Assembly: GCA_023101885.1 (NCBI GenBank)
Contig: JALPQD010000294.1
Location: 1,973,501 to 2,037,500 of the forward strand
Direction: 5' to 3'
DNA: 64,000 nucleotides
Origin: Typhlomys cinereus
Lineage: Eukaryota > Chordata > Mammalia > Rodentia > Platacanthomyidae
Positions 10,323-22,079 of this stretch are shown here, in pieces. Numbering within the stretch: the stretch's first letter is position 1; the number at the start of each line of letters is the position of its first letter. A program made the position numbers and the translations under genes. The notes below the pieces were generated by a model. It saw nothing but the letters and a program-made list of their open reading frames with translations, had not been told where the DNA came from and made no database searches.

Positions 10323-11395
10323 TACCAAACCCACCCAGCCCACCTTGAGACACTCATAGGTAAACCTATGTATTACCTACAGTAATTGCAAGGATTATGA
10401 ACAGGAGGGATGTGGTTGGAGGGCCACACCAGAAACAAGGAGAGAAGTGACCATGTTACAGTAGAGAAAATAGGCCTCCATCAAGGACTGCAAGAAAGTA
10501 ATGTGACACCTGGTTAAGTTCACAGACATTCGTTCCTGATCATTTACAACTAAGGGGGTATGAACTCACCAGAAGGTGAGGGCATATAGTCCGGCAGATT
10601 AAAAAGTAACCATTTTGCAAATGGGTGATTGACCCCTCCCATTGCCAAATGCCATATGTCCCTGCGATTCCACTTTTGGGTATAAGTATTACATCTACCC
10701 CTGAATGTGCTCTTATAATAAGACTCCAGTTTAACAGCTTTTTGTCTCTAGCCAGGGGGTGACATACAGTGCCCATCACGACGGAATGAAGGGCATTGCA
10801 GGAGCAACAAAACTGCAAAAGAAAATCAACAAACACTATCCAGAACTTCAGAGACTCTATATCAACCACCTAGAACTAGGCCAGCCTAATCTCTCCCCAT
10901 CCTGAAGCTCAGGGACATTTGCGGAAGAGGGGGCGGTAAGAATGTAAGAGCAAAAGGATGGGAGGAGCAATCATTTGCAAGATATTCCACATAAGTTAGG
11001 GCCGAAGCAATCATAATTGGACATTGCATGCCTGGCACAATGTCCAACACACTATTGACCTCACAAAGTCTAGCATCTGCTAAAGGCACCAAGATCCTTG
11101 GAGGCAAGGGATTGCCAGCCACAGGAGTGTTCCTATGCTTAACGGGAACACAGGAAAGGGTTCAGGGAAATGCCACTGGGTCCTTGTACGTCATCGGAGA
11201 GGAGGGCCCAGAGGAGAGTCAGGCATGCACAAGAAAGGACTCTGGGAATTGGGGCGGGAGGCACGGGGGGATGGGGAGGGAGGGGTGAGGGGAGGGGGAG
11301 CAGGGGATTCAGGGAGAGGAGGAGGGAGGGAGGGAACTGGTTTACCTATTAAGTTTGTATGAGCTGAAATAATAATAAAAATGAATTAAAAAATA
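10323..11395 (+). other. L1-B 3'UTR with G-rich tract and A-rich tail
   Basis: Non-coding 3' part of L1-B. It includes a short ORF2-like patch (about 10645-10688) where the other copies have a different 20-base segment. A G-rich purine tract at 11235-11335 has several runs of four or more G, so it could form a quadruplex. It ends with the canonical segment containing AATAATAATAAA and an A-rich tail. Confidence 0.85.
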
Positions 11396-13478
11396 AAAAA
11401 GTACTTTAGTTCTGAGATGTGCATTTTATGTGTGTGGCTCATAGTGATCACTCTATAAATAATTGAATTAAATTACATTCTGTCACATTAATCTCATTCT
11501 CCCTCATGTGTGAACGGTGTCCTTTAAACCATAGTATAAGATCTTGAATTGAATTTAACAAATGCTAGATGAATTGGATTTACTGAACTATAGACCAAGT
11601 AATTTAAATTTTAAATCTGTACTGGTCGATGGCCTATCAAAATCATTTTTAAACACAAAGAATATTTATGCAAATATTTCTTTGTTATGGCTCATCTGAA
11701 GAGATAATTGATGTGATCACCTGTACTTCTGTTAGGGTTCATGATACTCCATTAAGACTTAGTACTAACTGTGTCTATTCTATTTGAGGTATACAGGTCC
11801 TTATACATGTTAGTTAAGTATTCTACATCGTGATATACTCTCTATCCCAAGATCTGTTAACTTTTACTTTTTAGCAGTATGAAAGAGCACATATTCTGAG
11901 ATATCACACTGTATAGGAAGACAGGTAGAGGGATGGACTCTCCTCTCTAGACATATGCATTTTAATGAGGAACAAAGTAATAATAATGCATGGCTTTCTG
12001 CCAAAATGAATGCCACTGGGAATTTGTAGAAGAATGTGCAAAGAGCTATCAGTGGTGTAAAATCAGAAATGGCTTTGCAGGAGAAGGGAGTTTTAAGATG
12101 GATCTTAAATACAGGGGTGGTATTTCAGTTAACAGAGATGACTCCCTTGAAGATCTGTGCTCACCCTCATGACTTGAGTCAGTTTCCCCTCTCTACTCTC
12201 AACATCTCCCTTCTTTTATCAAATGAAGAACATGGGTGAGGTTGTATTCAGGACTACTTCCAAGGAACCCAGGTGGGTAAGTGAAAGGATTCATAAATCA
12301 TAGCTTAACAGTGATCAGAGCAAAATAAGTCTGACCATATCCAAGCAGAATAGCTGATGGAGGTCAGAGGAAGGTTGGTCTGGAAGCAGGAGCTAACAGG
12401 CACGATGTGTTTAGGATGGTTTAGACAAACACATCTCTTTATTTTATTGCTTTAATTCATTTGAGTTAGGAGGCACATATAGCATTATACTTTGTTCTTA
12501 CGTCCCTGTGGACACCTGGCTTCCCTTGCTCTGCCTTTTGCACTTATGCGAGCCTCCTTCCTTCTTCCAGAGACTCTGCTTCTGCCTTCTTGCCAAACAC
12601 ACATTTCCAAAAAGCAGGTGAGGTTGGTAAGGGGGCTGCTGCTTCTCTTCAACAGGACAGAGCCTAACATTAAAGTCAAGAATTGATATTTTGAGTTCAG
12701 CTTGAACGATATCAAGATTAGTAAATAAATGTTAAATGGAAAGGAGAAAATAAGACTGACCAGATTATAACCCTCACTTTGAGGACAAGAGAAAGAAAAG
12801 TCACGCTGACTTCAGTCCCAGTAATCAGCAGCCACATGTGGCCAGTGGCTGCTGCGCAAGCGCAGAACACGCAGGTCCTTCATGAGGGACTGCATTGGGG
12901 AAGCTCTGACCTAGATTACAGAGGGAGCTCATTACACATCCGCGAGTCAGACTGGAAAGGAGGAGATGTTTTCCTTCCCTAAGAAATCTTTGCTTTGGTT
13001 GCATGACACGTAAAAATTTCCAGAACATTTCAAAGAACGTTACCAAATTATTTTTAAGCAAATTCATTTTAATTTAGGTCAATTAAAACAGAAAAAAGTC
13101 ACACTGTATTTTTTTTTCTGTGAAGATCAAATGTTTCATTGTTCACATCTTCTCTGAAGAGCTTTTTTAGCAGGTCTGAAAATAGAACCTGCTCCAAGAG
13201 CCCAACTTTTTCTCCTACCAGTTATTTTCCCTCACGACTTGGACCAGTACTGTGCTCTTGGTACGTGGTACAACTTGGGTGCCTTTTGGGCACTGGCCCA
13301 AGCTCCCTTGTTCATTCTCTCTCTCTCTTTCTCCCCCCCCCCAGAGTCTTTTGCCTTTTCTTGTGGGGTGTTTTGATACCTTACAAAGACTGAGATACAG
13401 TGGGATGCAGAAGGCATCTTATGGGGAAACTGCTTACCTGGCCTTGGTTTCTTAGAAGAAATAGAAATTTATTTCTAG
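11396..13478. other. Intergenic sequence, no gene recognised
   Basis: AT-rich sequence with only short chance reading frames (under 85 codons, no recognisable domain). Around 12826-12905 there is a palindromic ccacatgtgg block that may be a remnant of an old DNA transposon; this is not certain. Confidence 0.5.
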
Positions 13479-13768
13479 AGCTGGGGAGATGGCTCAGTAG
13501 TTAAATAATTTCTTGCACATGCATAAAGTTCAGAGTTCAGATCCCCAAGTGAGTATAAGCATCCTGCTTGTGAGTCTAGCTTCAGAATGGGAATTCCCAG
13601 AATAAATTGGCTAGCCCGATTAGTCCTGTAAGTGAGCTATGAATTCAGTTAGAGTCCTAAACTTAAAAGAATAAAGTGGAAGAGTGATTATGATTCCTGA
13701 TGCCAACTTTAGACCTTTAGAACTTTAGAGGTACATACACATATACATACATAGTCATTCTCTACCCC

Positions 13769-13808
<40 letters not shown>
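13479..13808 (+). mobile_element. B4-like SINE ending in (CT)n(CA)n
   Basis: It begins with a tRNA-like head (gctggggagatggctcag, an A-box-like match) followed by a degenerate B-box region, continues with a body resembling the rodent B4 (ID-B1 fusion) SINE, and ends in (CT)n(CA)n at 13769-13808. It is diverged, hence old. The family assignment is from memory of B4 structure. Confidence 0.6.
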
Positions 13809-13854
13809 TGCAAAACACTCATACACAGTCATGTGTGCCCTACCATACACAAGA

Positions 13855-13930
13855 CAAATATGTGCATGCATATATGTATATGTTTGTATGTATATATGTA
13901 TGTATACATGTGTGTATGTGTATATTTCTA
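13855..13930 (+). repeat. Degenerate TATG/TG-rich simple repeat
   Basis: A run of imperfect tatg, tgta and tgtg units downstream of the SINE tail, probably expanded from that tail. Confidence 0.7.
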
Positions 13931-14034
13931 GTTATTTATATCTTCTCAGTCTTGACTCCATATCCTTCTCCTACAAGAACTGGGAAAAAGGTAATTCAAG
14001 CATTTAAGTAAGTATCTCCCTAGATAAACGTGGC

Positions 14035-14440
14035 ATTTGTGATAGTTAGTTATCTAGTTGACTACACCTGATAGTAACTAACAGATTAGCTAGCAAATCA
14101 CCTGCAAAGATTATCTAGATTAAGATATTTGCAACACAAAAATAACTCTAAATCTGGATGGCACCTCCAGGTAGCAGACTCAATAAAAGGAACAGAGACA
14201 GAAGAGCTCTGAGAATCCCTTGCTTTCTGCTGGTAAATTTATTTTCCCTCCTGCTGCCATCAAAACCCAGTTTCTTTGAGCCTCCATGAGGGATGTGACT
14301 TAAGCCACCTCTAGCTGCTGTCGTCCAACATACCTTTTTCACCATAAAGAACTGTGTCTCTCCTCTGCAACTATAAGCCAAATAAATCCTTCTTTCTCTC
14401 CTAAACTGGTTGCAGAAAGAGTAATTGCAACAGTATTGTG
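14035..14440 (+). mobile_element. Old rodent interspersed repeat, LTR-like
   Basis: The left end has a gtgatagttagttatctag segment. The right part has the ctgtgtctctcctctgcaac and aagccaaataaatcc blocks that recur in many rodent LTR-type repeats just before their 3' ends. I cannot name the family safely. No reading frame of interest. Confidence 0.45.
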
Positions 14441-16044
14441 TGATTTTTTTCCCTTGGCATGCAGTGAATAAACATGTTTACCCAAGTCTAGCTTACTGAA
14501 CCAGTGAGTGTATTGGCATTGCTACTGGAGAGTAGGAGAGGAGTTATTTACAGGAGCATAGGGGACTCAAAAGTTGCACACTCAAACTTGGGCAATCATT
14601 CAGGGAGCTCTCCACCTCTAGGATATATTGTAGAGGAATAACTATCCACTCCTGGGAAAACTTTAAATTCCCTTCCCCCTCCATTTAAAGACTTTCAGAG
14701 CCTCAATAGCATACCATTAATTTTCTGTTCTTTTTTTTTTTTCTTCAGGAACTCTGGCTCAACAAATCTTGTTACATTTCTCTTCAAACGACTCAGGAAA
14801 CCCCCTTTGTCTGTTTTACCCTTCTCATCCCTTTTCATTGCTTTTCCCTTTAAAAATCTGATTCATCTCCTTGTGGAAGTCACTCCTCCCTACCTACCAG
14901 AGCTTCTCCTGTCTCATTGATTCCTATCAAGGGCTTTAGCAAAGCCTTTAATGCCCTGTACCAATTCTGAACTCCTTGTTTAATCAACCCCTTTAGGAGC
15001 TCATTTATGAACTGAGCATCAATTGTTACCTCTCTCCTACGTAGCTCCTTCAGCACACCTGTCCTTGCTCTATTGTTTTATAGTTCCTGATGGTCATAGG
15101 ACTTTCAGCTGCTCATAATGACCACATGTCTGTAAAGGTTCATAGGAGCCAGCCAATCAGGGATTGATTTTCTTCATATTGCTTCCTGTTGTTGGCAGTC
15201 TTTGACTCTAGGAGGGATGGGTACTTAACGTTACTTGATTTCTTGGTTTCAGTGACCTCAAACTAATCCTATCAAGCCCCATGTCCCATGGCCTCATGAG
15301 CCAGGCCATAAAGATATCTTCCATTGTTTTATTTAAGAGATTCCCAATTCTAGCAGCTGTCATCAGACTATGCCCTGATCATCACGGTTTACTGTACTGA
15401 GCCATTATTAAAGCACCAGTCTGCATGCTGTATCATGGTTTTCTCTTATTCTAAGGGGCGGGTGTCCTCTGTCAGTTCTATATGATTTTTCACTGCTCAC
15501 AGTCTGATTCTTTCATGGCTTCCATATGGCCCTCAGAAAAGGCTCCTCAGTATGGATCTAACTTGTGCTCTCTTTCCCTGGCATCTCATCAGCTCGAAGA
15601 ATTAGCAAGCTAATATCTCCATCTCATTTTCTCTTTTGTTCTACCTTTTCATCCAAATCAGAGCCTGATGAGGTAAATAGCTTCCCTACGTCTTTTTACT
15701 CCGTTGTAATTCCTCCTTTACATGGGCAAGTTCTTTCTAGAAAGATAATTGAGCCTCAGATGAATGTCTTATTTCCCACAATGAAGGTCATGCAACTGAC
15801 ACCACGGCCTGCTCATGATCCTGTTCCATATAATTAGGGATGCTAATATCTTCTCTGGCCTATTAGTGATTTTTGAAGGATGGGAATCCCCTTACTCACA
15901 TGGTTGCACACATTCATTAAAGTGTGCCACCCCAAACCAACTAAAGGGAGATATCTGTTGTGAGACCTCCTCCAAGGACACACCACTTTTAGTCAGCTTG
16001 GTTCCTTACAGGCTCGTGGATTTAAACATTTGATTTCTAGCTGG
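14441..16044. other. Intergenic sequence, no gene recognised
   Basis: Unassigned sequence with a T-rich stretch near 14731-14743. The longest open frame (15565-15837) has no recognisable motif and I regard it as chance. Confidence 0.5.
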
Positions 16045-16325
16045 GGGGTGTTGTTTGAAAAACTTTGTGGAATTAGAACCAGATTGGAAGAAGTGAGCCA
16101 CTGGGGGTAAGCCTTGAGGCTTTATAGCCTCTCCTTACTTCCTTTTTACTTTCTGGTTGCAAATGCATGTAACTAGTCAGCCTCCTGCTCCTGCCACCAG
16201 GCCTTGCCCGTCTTGATGCCACATTTCTCCTGCCAGAATGGACTGTATGTCCCTGAAACAGTGACACAATATAAATCCTTTTGCACTTGGGCTGCATTGG
16301 TTAGAATATTATATCACACTAATGG
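16045..16325 (+). mobile_element. MaLR/ORR1-like LTR fragment
   Basis: It contains the order typical of rodent ORR1-type LTRs: gtgagccactgggggtaagccttgagg, then a C/T-rich segment, then a ctgaaacagtgacacaatat and aaatcc region with a tail of the tatatcacactaatgg kind. It is diverged. Such LTRs come from ERVL-MaLR elements that encode no protein of their own; no internal region is seen here. Part of the block is quoted in sections only to show order. Confidence 0.5.
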
Positions 16326-16494
16326 AAGGGAAAATAACAGCTAGCTTTTCCATCCTGATGAATTGGGACTGTATCCTGGGGACAGTTGGTGATCCAGAGG
16401 AGCACTTCAAGTGAAATGAACTGTTCAAACTTAAAAAAAAAAAAAGACAGATGAGTCAAATACTTATGAGAGCTAAATTGTTTACCTGTAAATC

Positions 16495-16640
16495 TCTTCT
16501 CTGTGGTCTGTCATTGCCATATCAGCTATCCCGCTGTGCCTCAGTTTTCCTATGTGTAAGGTGAAAGCAGTAATGTTACTCATTTACTATGACTATTCAA
16601 TGAAGAAACACACATGCTGCTTAGAACTTTAACTGACATG
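16495..16640 (-). mobile_element. MIR-like ancient SINE fragment
   Basis: The motif gtgcctcagttttcctatg followed by gtaaggtgaaagcagtaatg is the complement of the conserved MIR core region (cf. tgcctcagtttcctcatctg). MIRs are ancient mammalian SINEs. Orientation is inferred from this block. Confidence 0.55.
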
Positions 16641-17640
16641 GGCATGCCATCTACATGGGTTATTTCTATGTGTATCACTCTGTTGTAGAAAATTCAGAAG
16701 TAGAGGCACAGAAAGACAAAACAATTATCTGTGGACTTCAGTCTGCTTTGTGGGAGCCTCAAAGTTGAGCCATCAATCCAAACTGCTTTGAACATGAGCA
16801 CTATTGCAACCTCATCCCTCAATGGATCCTGATACAACCATTCTTGTTTCTTTCAGTGATGAAAAAGAAACTAGTTATTTACAAACTCTTTTGCCATTTC
16901 TGTCTCCATTTCCTCTCCTGCTGCTTCCTATGCCATGAACTTCTCTGTTCTTCCATTTGAACATAGAGCACTTTAGTTTTCCAGAGTACACTTCCATTTA
17001 TCATAATAAAGAACCTTGAGGACATTTGGTGGGAAAGGGAAAACAGGAGTCTTTCCTGTTTTCAGGGGCTCCCATGGCAGCGTCAGCTAACCTACACATT
17101 AGCATATACTGTGAGGAACTGAGCCAGCTCTGCTGGAATGCTTTGCTTGTGAGGAATAGAATGAAACTTTGGAGACGCTCCAGATCTGACTAGCTGCTGC
17201 TCCATTCCTCAGGTATTTTAGGATTTCAATGCTCCCTACACTTACTACAAATAAAAATGCTTGCCATTAAAGTGCCCTCCAGGAGACATGTTTTTAGATC
17301 TCCATATGGAATAATACACACCTTAGCTCCCCAGATGATTCCTATTATATTAATGTGTAGTCAGCGATAAGGAGTCCTACTATGTACCACTTTGTACCAA
17401 AAATAGGCCATGTTCGCTCATTCACAAAATATGAGAGGGAAAGGAGCTAGAAGTTTTACATCAAGAATCAACAGAGTCACTGTGAATGGGAGAAGGGGGA
17501 ATGATGTTTTAGTTGTAAATCTTTTGACAAAATACAGGTTGTAGAGACTTAGTATATACAGATCTTAATTCTTATAAGGTGTCTAGATTAATTTTTCTTC
17601 AAGTTTACACTGCTTGGATTAAGATGAACATCTGTCCTTG
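16641..17640. other. Intergenic sequence, no gene recognised
   Basis: Unassigned sequence. A second weak MIR-like block (aagtagaggcacagaaag) lies at about 16698-16716. No coding signal seen. Confidence 0.45.
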
Positions 17641-17654
17641 GTGGTATTTTTCTC

Positions 17655-17681
17655 CACTTCTTCTTTTATTGATTAATTAAT

Positions 17682-17726
<45 letters not shown>

Positions 17727-17945
17727 CTATGTGTCCCTGTGAAGGACCAAGGGTGACTTTGGGAATCATCCTGGATTGGTTCTAACTTCTTGCTTCATTC
17801 ACTCTGGGACCACAAATGCTCTGTCCACCACAGCTGGAAGTTCAGGCCACCGCGTTTTTCTGTGGGAACTGAGATCCGAACTCAGGACCTTCTGCTTTTG
17901 AGGCAAAGTCTGAATCCCTGAGCTATCTCTCCAGCCCTCACTTCT
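17655..17945 (-). mobile_element. tRNA-derived SINE with (CA)n tail, older copy
   Basis: The head is at the right end: the complement of gagctatctctccagccct is the A-box side, and ccgaactcagg corresponds to the B box. The body leads left into a (TG)n run (17683-17720), which is the (CA)n tail on the SINE sense strand. A cacttctt direct repeat on both sides may be the target-site duplication. It is the same family as the copies at 57416-57727 and 21505-21820. Confidence 0.7.
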
Positions 17946-18551
17946 TAAATACTAATTGTACATGACATGCAACCTTACACTATGTCTTGTGAAGCTTACT
18001 TTCTTTTCTTTTCTGCTGTTTATTTTGTATATTTGTTAGAGTTGATAGATATTTTCTGCTGTCTTTTCCAGTTTATTAATCTGCTGTTACACAGTTTATT
18101 GAATTATTTGTGCTTGTTTTGCATTATTTTTGTTTCTAATATTTGCATTTGCTTCTTTTCTGCATGCTTTAGTTCACGGAAACTAATCATTGTTTCCTTG
18201 CACCCATTTCTTGTAGCTATGCTAAAAAACCATATTCATATGTGAACTGTTCCTGTTTTGTGCTTTTGTCCTCTCATACTTTTAGTCATTTGGTTTAGTT
18301 TCCTTGTAGTTACTATCCACAGGGCTCTGGGAGAGTTTCATCTTCCTCTAGTGTAGACTTAATGTGCTTTTTTAGCAAACAGAAAGTGTACATACTGATC
18401 ATCTTGGTCATCTTAATTCAGCTTGCTCTTGTTCTGATTTAGGTTTCAGGAGGGCTCATGTATTGTTTGTTCTTACTCTTGAACAGAGCTCTTCAGGGAT
18501 TCTTGATTGGAAGGAAAGGACATTTGCAATGACTTGACCTCTTTAGCCAAT
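17946..18551. other. Intergenic sequence, no gene recognised
   Basis: T-rich unassigned sequence. The open frame at 17967-18245 is hydrophobic because the DNA is T-rich and shows no family motif. Confidence 0.45.
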
Positions 18552-18985
18552 TGTATTAGTCGGGGTTCACTAAAGAAATACATAGAACCATCAGATGAAT
18601 ATATATATTAGATTGTCTTGTAAGGTAAGTTTTAGGTATCCAATGATTGCTGCCTGCAGCTGCTCAGTTCATAAGTTGAATAGTTCAGCAGTCTTAGTAT
18701 GGTGCTAAAGGCATGAAGGATTCTTGTAGAGTCATTGGCCTTCAGTCATCTTGGAAGATCGAAGAAGCTGGGTTCTAATGTCAGCAAAGAATGGTAAGAG
18801 CAGGAAAAATGAGCTTGCCAGCACAGGGCTTTTCTTCTTAATCTGCTCTGCTATTGGAAGTTGCTACCAAAATTAGGATGGGTCATCATATTTCAAACAA
18901 CTTATTCCAGACAATCTTTTCAGGTGTGCTTAAGAATAGTTATGTTAGTTAATTTTAGGTATATTTAAATTGACACCAAGATTAA
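18552..18985 (-). mobile_element. Old interspersed repeat of uncertain class
   Basis: The left end tgtattagtcggggttcac and the right end with aaattgacaccaagatta match the termini of a widespread mammalian repeat type whose other end reads like gtcaacttgac. I recognise the end motifs but cannot assign class or family with certainty. Non-coding. Confidence 0.45.
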
Positions 18986-19997
18986 CTTTCTTCTGTGTGG
19001 AACATAAAAACCACCATCGCCACCATCACCATGACCTGAAAGTAGAAAAAAATATTATTATAGGAAGAGTGTTGCGGGTAGGAGAGAGAGAGAGTTGACA
19101 GAACTAGGATGAATGCATGCAATCAATGCATGGTCTGTATCTATGGAATCTATGGAAATTCCACAGAGAATCTCATTAATTTTTAATCAATATGGTAATA
19201 ATTTTAGCTGAATTAAATTTTGAAAATATTCTAATATGAAATCAGGAAGTAGAACCACTGGAATAAGCAAGTTATAGAAGCTGACAAGATATTTTACTTT
19301 TTGAAGTCCACAGTTGGATGATTTAATGACGTATATAATCCTTAAGGACTATACCATTTCTTGATAAAATTATAATAATCTGATACTGATACTCAGTCCA
19401 TCATGCCAATGATAACTGCTCCCAGAAATCATGAATGTTTGCACTCATCTTTAAGCTTTTACTTTTTCTTGAGATATACATATACTGTATGCACATGTTT
19501 ACTTTAAATGTTACTTTTTAATATGTAATACATATACTTTAAAAGCTTTTCTTCTCTATCATGCTCATCTCTAAGTATGTAAAGTATGCCTACAGTGGTA
19601 TTGATGTACACATATGCATATACGCCACTGCTAATAAAAATCTTTCCTTATATTCTAATCTATAATCAATCATATATGATAGCTATTCTATTGTATAGGA
19701 AGTGATCTAATTGACTCACTTTATTGTTTTAAGGAGCAACATATTTTAATGAATCTTTCTTTTTTTATATACCTAATTTTATTACTGCAGAAAGAGTATT
19801 TTTCCTTTCTTTAATAGATGTCTTTCTGAAACAGACTTTCTGTTTTTACATTGGCTAAAAATTCTAGGTAAGATTTCTTGGCAGAAGAGGGTTTATTTTT
19901 GAAACATTATCATTTTATCAATTGTGTTATTGGTACATAAAGTCAGAAAGTCAGTTTCTTTATTTATAATAAGAACAATTGAAAATTATGGTGCTTG
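18986..19997. other. Intergenic AT-rich sequence
   Basis: No gene, SINE or LTR recognised. A short (GA)n run lies near 19084-19094. Confidence 0.45.
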
Positions 19998-20153
19998 GGC
20001 TGGAGAGAGAGCTCAGTGGATAAGATGCCTGCTTGTAAACATGTCAACCTGAGTTCAATCTCCAAAAGTCCACATGATATCAAAGACCTCCACTTATGCA
20101 CCATGGAATGTGTGTATGTGTGTGTGTGTGTAAATAAAATATTTTTAAAAAGC
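19998..20153 (+). mobile_element. Short tRNA-derived SINE (B2-like head)
   Basis: It starts gggctggagagagagctcag (A-box region) and has cctgagttcaatctcc (B box) about 50 bases later. It ends with (TG)n, an aataaa signal and an A/T-rich tail. At about 156 bases it lacks the long body of the other SINE copies here, so it is a deleted or different subtype. Confidence 0.7.
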
Positions 20154-20539
20154 ATGTAGCTATTGTGATGATCATTATAATGATAGTAAATAACATTTCT
20201 TTTATTACCTGTTTCTATTTCACTGATGTTCTTCTATTTCCTCTCTCTGAGTGTGCTTTGATACCACTGTTTTCACCATGGGATCACTTCAAAAATTACC
20301 AGCAGCATCTAGTTACCAATTTCTCACTTCTTTATTCATATTGTTGTTGACTTTGTCAGAGTTGATAATACTCTCATTGAAACATTTTCAGTTATCTTCA
20401 GATATCTTCTAGTTCTGGTTTTTCTGTTACAACATCTTAGACCATGTTTTATTTTTTAATATTGAATGTCAAAGGAATCATCCATGTTCCTTTTCCCTTA
20501 CCTTCTATGTTATCATCTGCTATGTACTCTAAAACATTA
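20154..20539. other. Intergenic sequence, no gene recognised
   Basis: AT-rich sequence without a recognised element. Confidence 0.4.
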
Positions 20540-21504
20540 TGTTGAAAGTCTCACTAATCTGTGAAAGCTGCATGCTACAATAACCATCACCCTGGCAACA
20601 GACAGCCATCAGTGTAATAGTGGCATGAATGTCATGGGGCCAACCAACAGCTTTCTGCTTGGATTTAAATCCTGCTTTTCAGTACTATAAACTAGAACAA
20701 GAACCTATGAAAGGGAACAACATGACCCCAAGAGGGAGCATTAGCTATTAAGGTTTAACTATATAGATACTTATAATTAATTTTAATTATGCTGCTTATA
20801 ATTAAACTGTTTTCTAAACAGCTGTCATCATACTCATAGATTGGAGGAACACTTAACATTCAACTTAAAAACATCCTTCAGCAATGAAAGATGATTCTGG
20901 CAGAAAAAATCACAACTGGTTAAAGTACATAAAATAAGTGACAGTGGAATGCTTGTCTCTAAATAGGACATTTAAGCCACCCCCACTCCCATCTGAAAGC
21001 TCAGGGAACACAGAGAAAGAGCGAGTGGTAATATCATATGAGCCTAAGTACAGCAAGGGTGTGGCTACACACATTATTTTCAGGACATGATAAGGCTTCA
21101 GCATCTGTAAATTCATTGCACCTATGTGTATTTCCATAATACTTGCATGGAATTTGTCCTATCAAAATTTAACAGTGGAAGGGGAAAGATTTCAAGGAGC
21201 CCTACACCTTCCTGGGAGACTGATGAGAGTTAATAATGGAGAGCGGAAGGATGGGAGATGAAAGATGCCTTCCTCAGTGATATAGCCACTGATACATGAT
21301 TTAAGCTCTAGTAAGACACATGCCATCAAAGGCCACTCAGATGAAACCCATATGCAGAAGACATGAAAATAGGAGGGAGACAGGCAGGAAAGAAGAAGAG
21401 TTATAATAGGATATAAAGGAGGCATGAGATTGGGGATTAATGTGTGAAATATTATAAATTCATTGTTTTCATGTATGAAGCTAAAAGAATAAAAAATAAA
21501 ATTA
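20540..21504 (+). mobile_element. Old L1 3'UTR (Lx-like)
   Basis: The segment order (gccaaccaac, cctgcttttcagtactataaac, gaacctatgaaagg, then a purine-rich part, then catgtatgaag plus an aataaaaaataaaa tail) resembles old murine Lx L1 3' ends. No ORF2 is left. The A-rich tail was later the target of the SINE at 21505-21820. The family name is from memory, so it is tentative. Confidence 0.6.
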
Positions 21505-21559
21505 AATTTTTTTTAAATTTTTTTATTATTATTATTTATTCAACTGTGCGCATGTGCGT

Positions 21560-21608
<49 letters not shown>

Positions 21609-21835
21609 TGTGTATGTGTAGAACCACGGACGAACTCGCGAACCACCATGGACGCCTCCACCTCCTTCTGCCCTGGGATTCACAGGCTCCGCCCTACCAG
21701 GACCAGAAGCGCAGGCTGCCCCCGCTTCCGCCTGGCGTCTATACGTGGGATCTGGAATCCGAACTCAGGACCTTCCGCCTGCAAGGCAGAGGCTTAACCC
21801 CTGAGCCACCTCTCCAGCCCTAAAAAATAAAATTA
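21490..21835 (-). mobile_element. Young tRNA-derived SINE with 15-bp target-site duplication
   Basis: The SINE body is 21505-21820 and reads on the minus strand: a gggctggagaggtggctcag head (A box) at the right edge, a B box near cctgagttcgg, then a GC-rich body and a (CA)n tail (TG run 21555-21606) at the left. It is flanked on both sides by the same 15 bases, taaaaaataaaatta, at 21490-21504 and 21821-21835. The perfect duplication and many intact CpGs mark it as recent. Its body does not match the mouse B2 body as I know it. Confidence 0.85.
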
Positions 21836-22079
21836 GATTGAATTAACCCTCCAATTTCTATAAAAATGATACCTTGTTAAGAAATAGGATTCATTTGTTT
21901 GTTTTGTTTTTCCCTTTTTGGAAACTTATTTTTAAAATACAAGGATTTCCTTTAACATTTTTTTCATACTTTTATACATAAATCCAATGAATTTATGTGT
22001 TTTCAACCCTTACTACCCAATCCATATCCCCCCCATTCCATTTCATTTTTTTTCTTTTCTAGCCTCATAAGAAAGATGT
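21836..22079. other. AT-rich spacer
   Basis: No recognised feature. Confidence 0.4.

Larger units (their letters stand above)
5224..11395 (+). mobile_element. L1-B, nearly full-length LINE-1
   Basis: The order is a short GC-rich 5'UTR (5224-5392), intact ORF1 (5393-6457), a 50-base spacer, damaged ORF2 (6508-10322), 3'UTR with a G-rich polypurine tract (about 11235-11335) and an A-rich tail ending about 11395. The 5'UTR has only part of one promoter monomer, unlike L1-C. No target-site duplication could be recognised because the left side abuts the inverted L1-A' fragment. Intact ORF1 with a broken ORF2 is a common state for an ageing L1. Confidence 0.96.

Noticed and set aside
19998..20070. 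tRNA gene
   Set aside because: A- and B-box-like motifs are present but the downstream tail and lack of a cloverleaf show a tRNA-derived SINE.
21554..21823. Open frames with long Cys-Val repeats
   Set aside because: They result from translating a (TG)n microsatellite that is the tail of a SINE.
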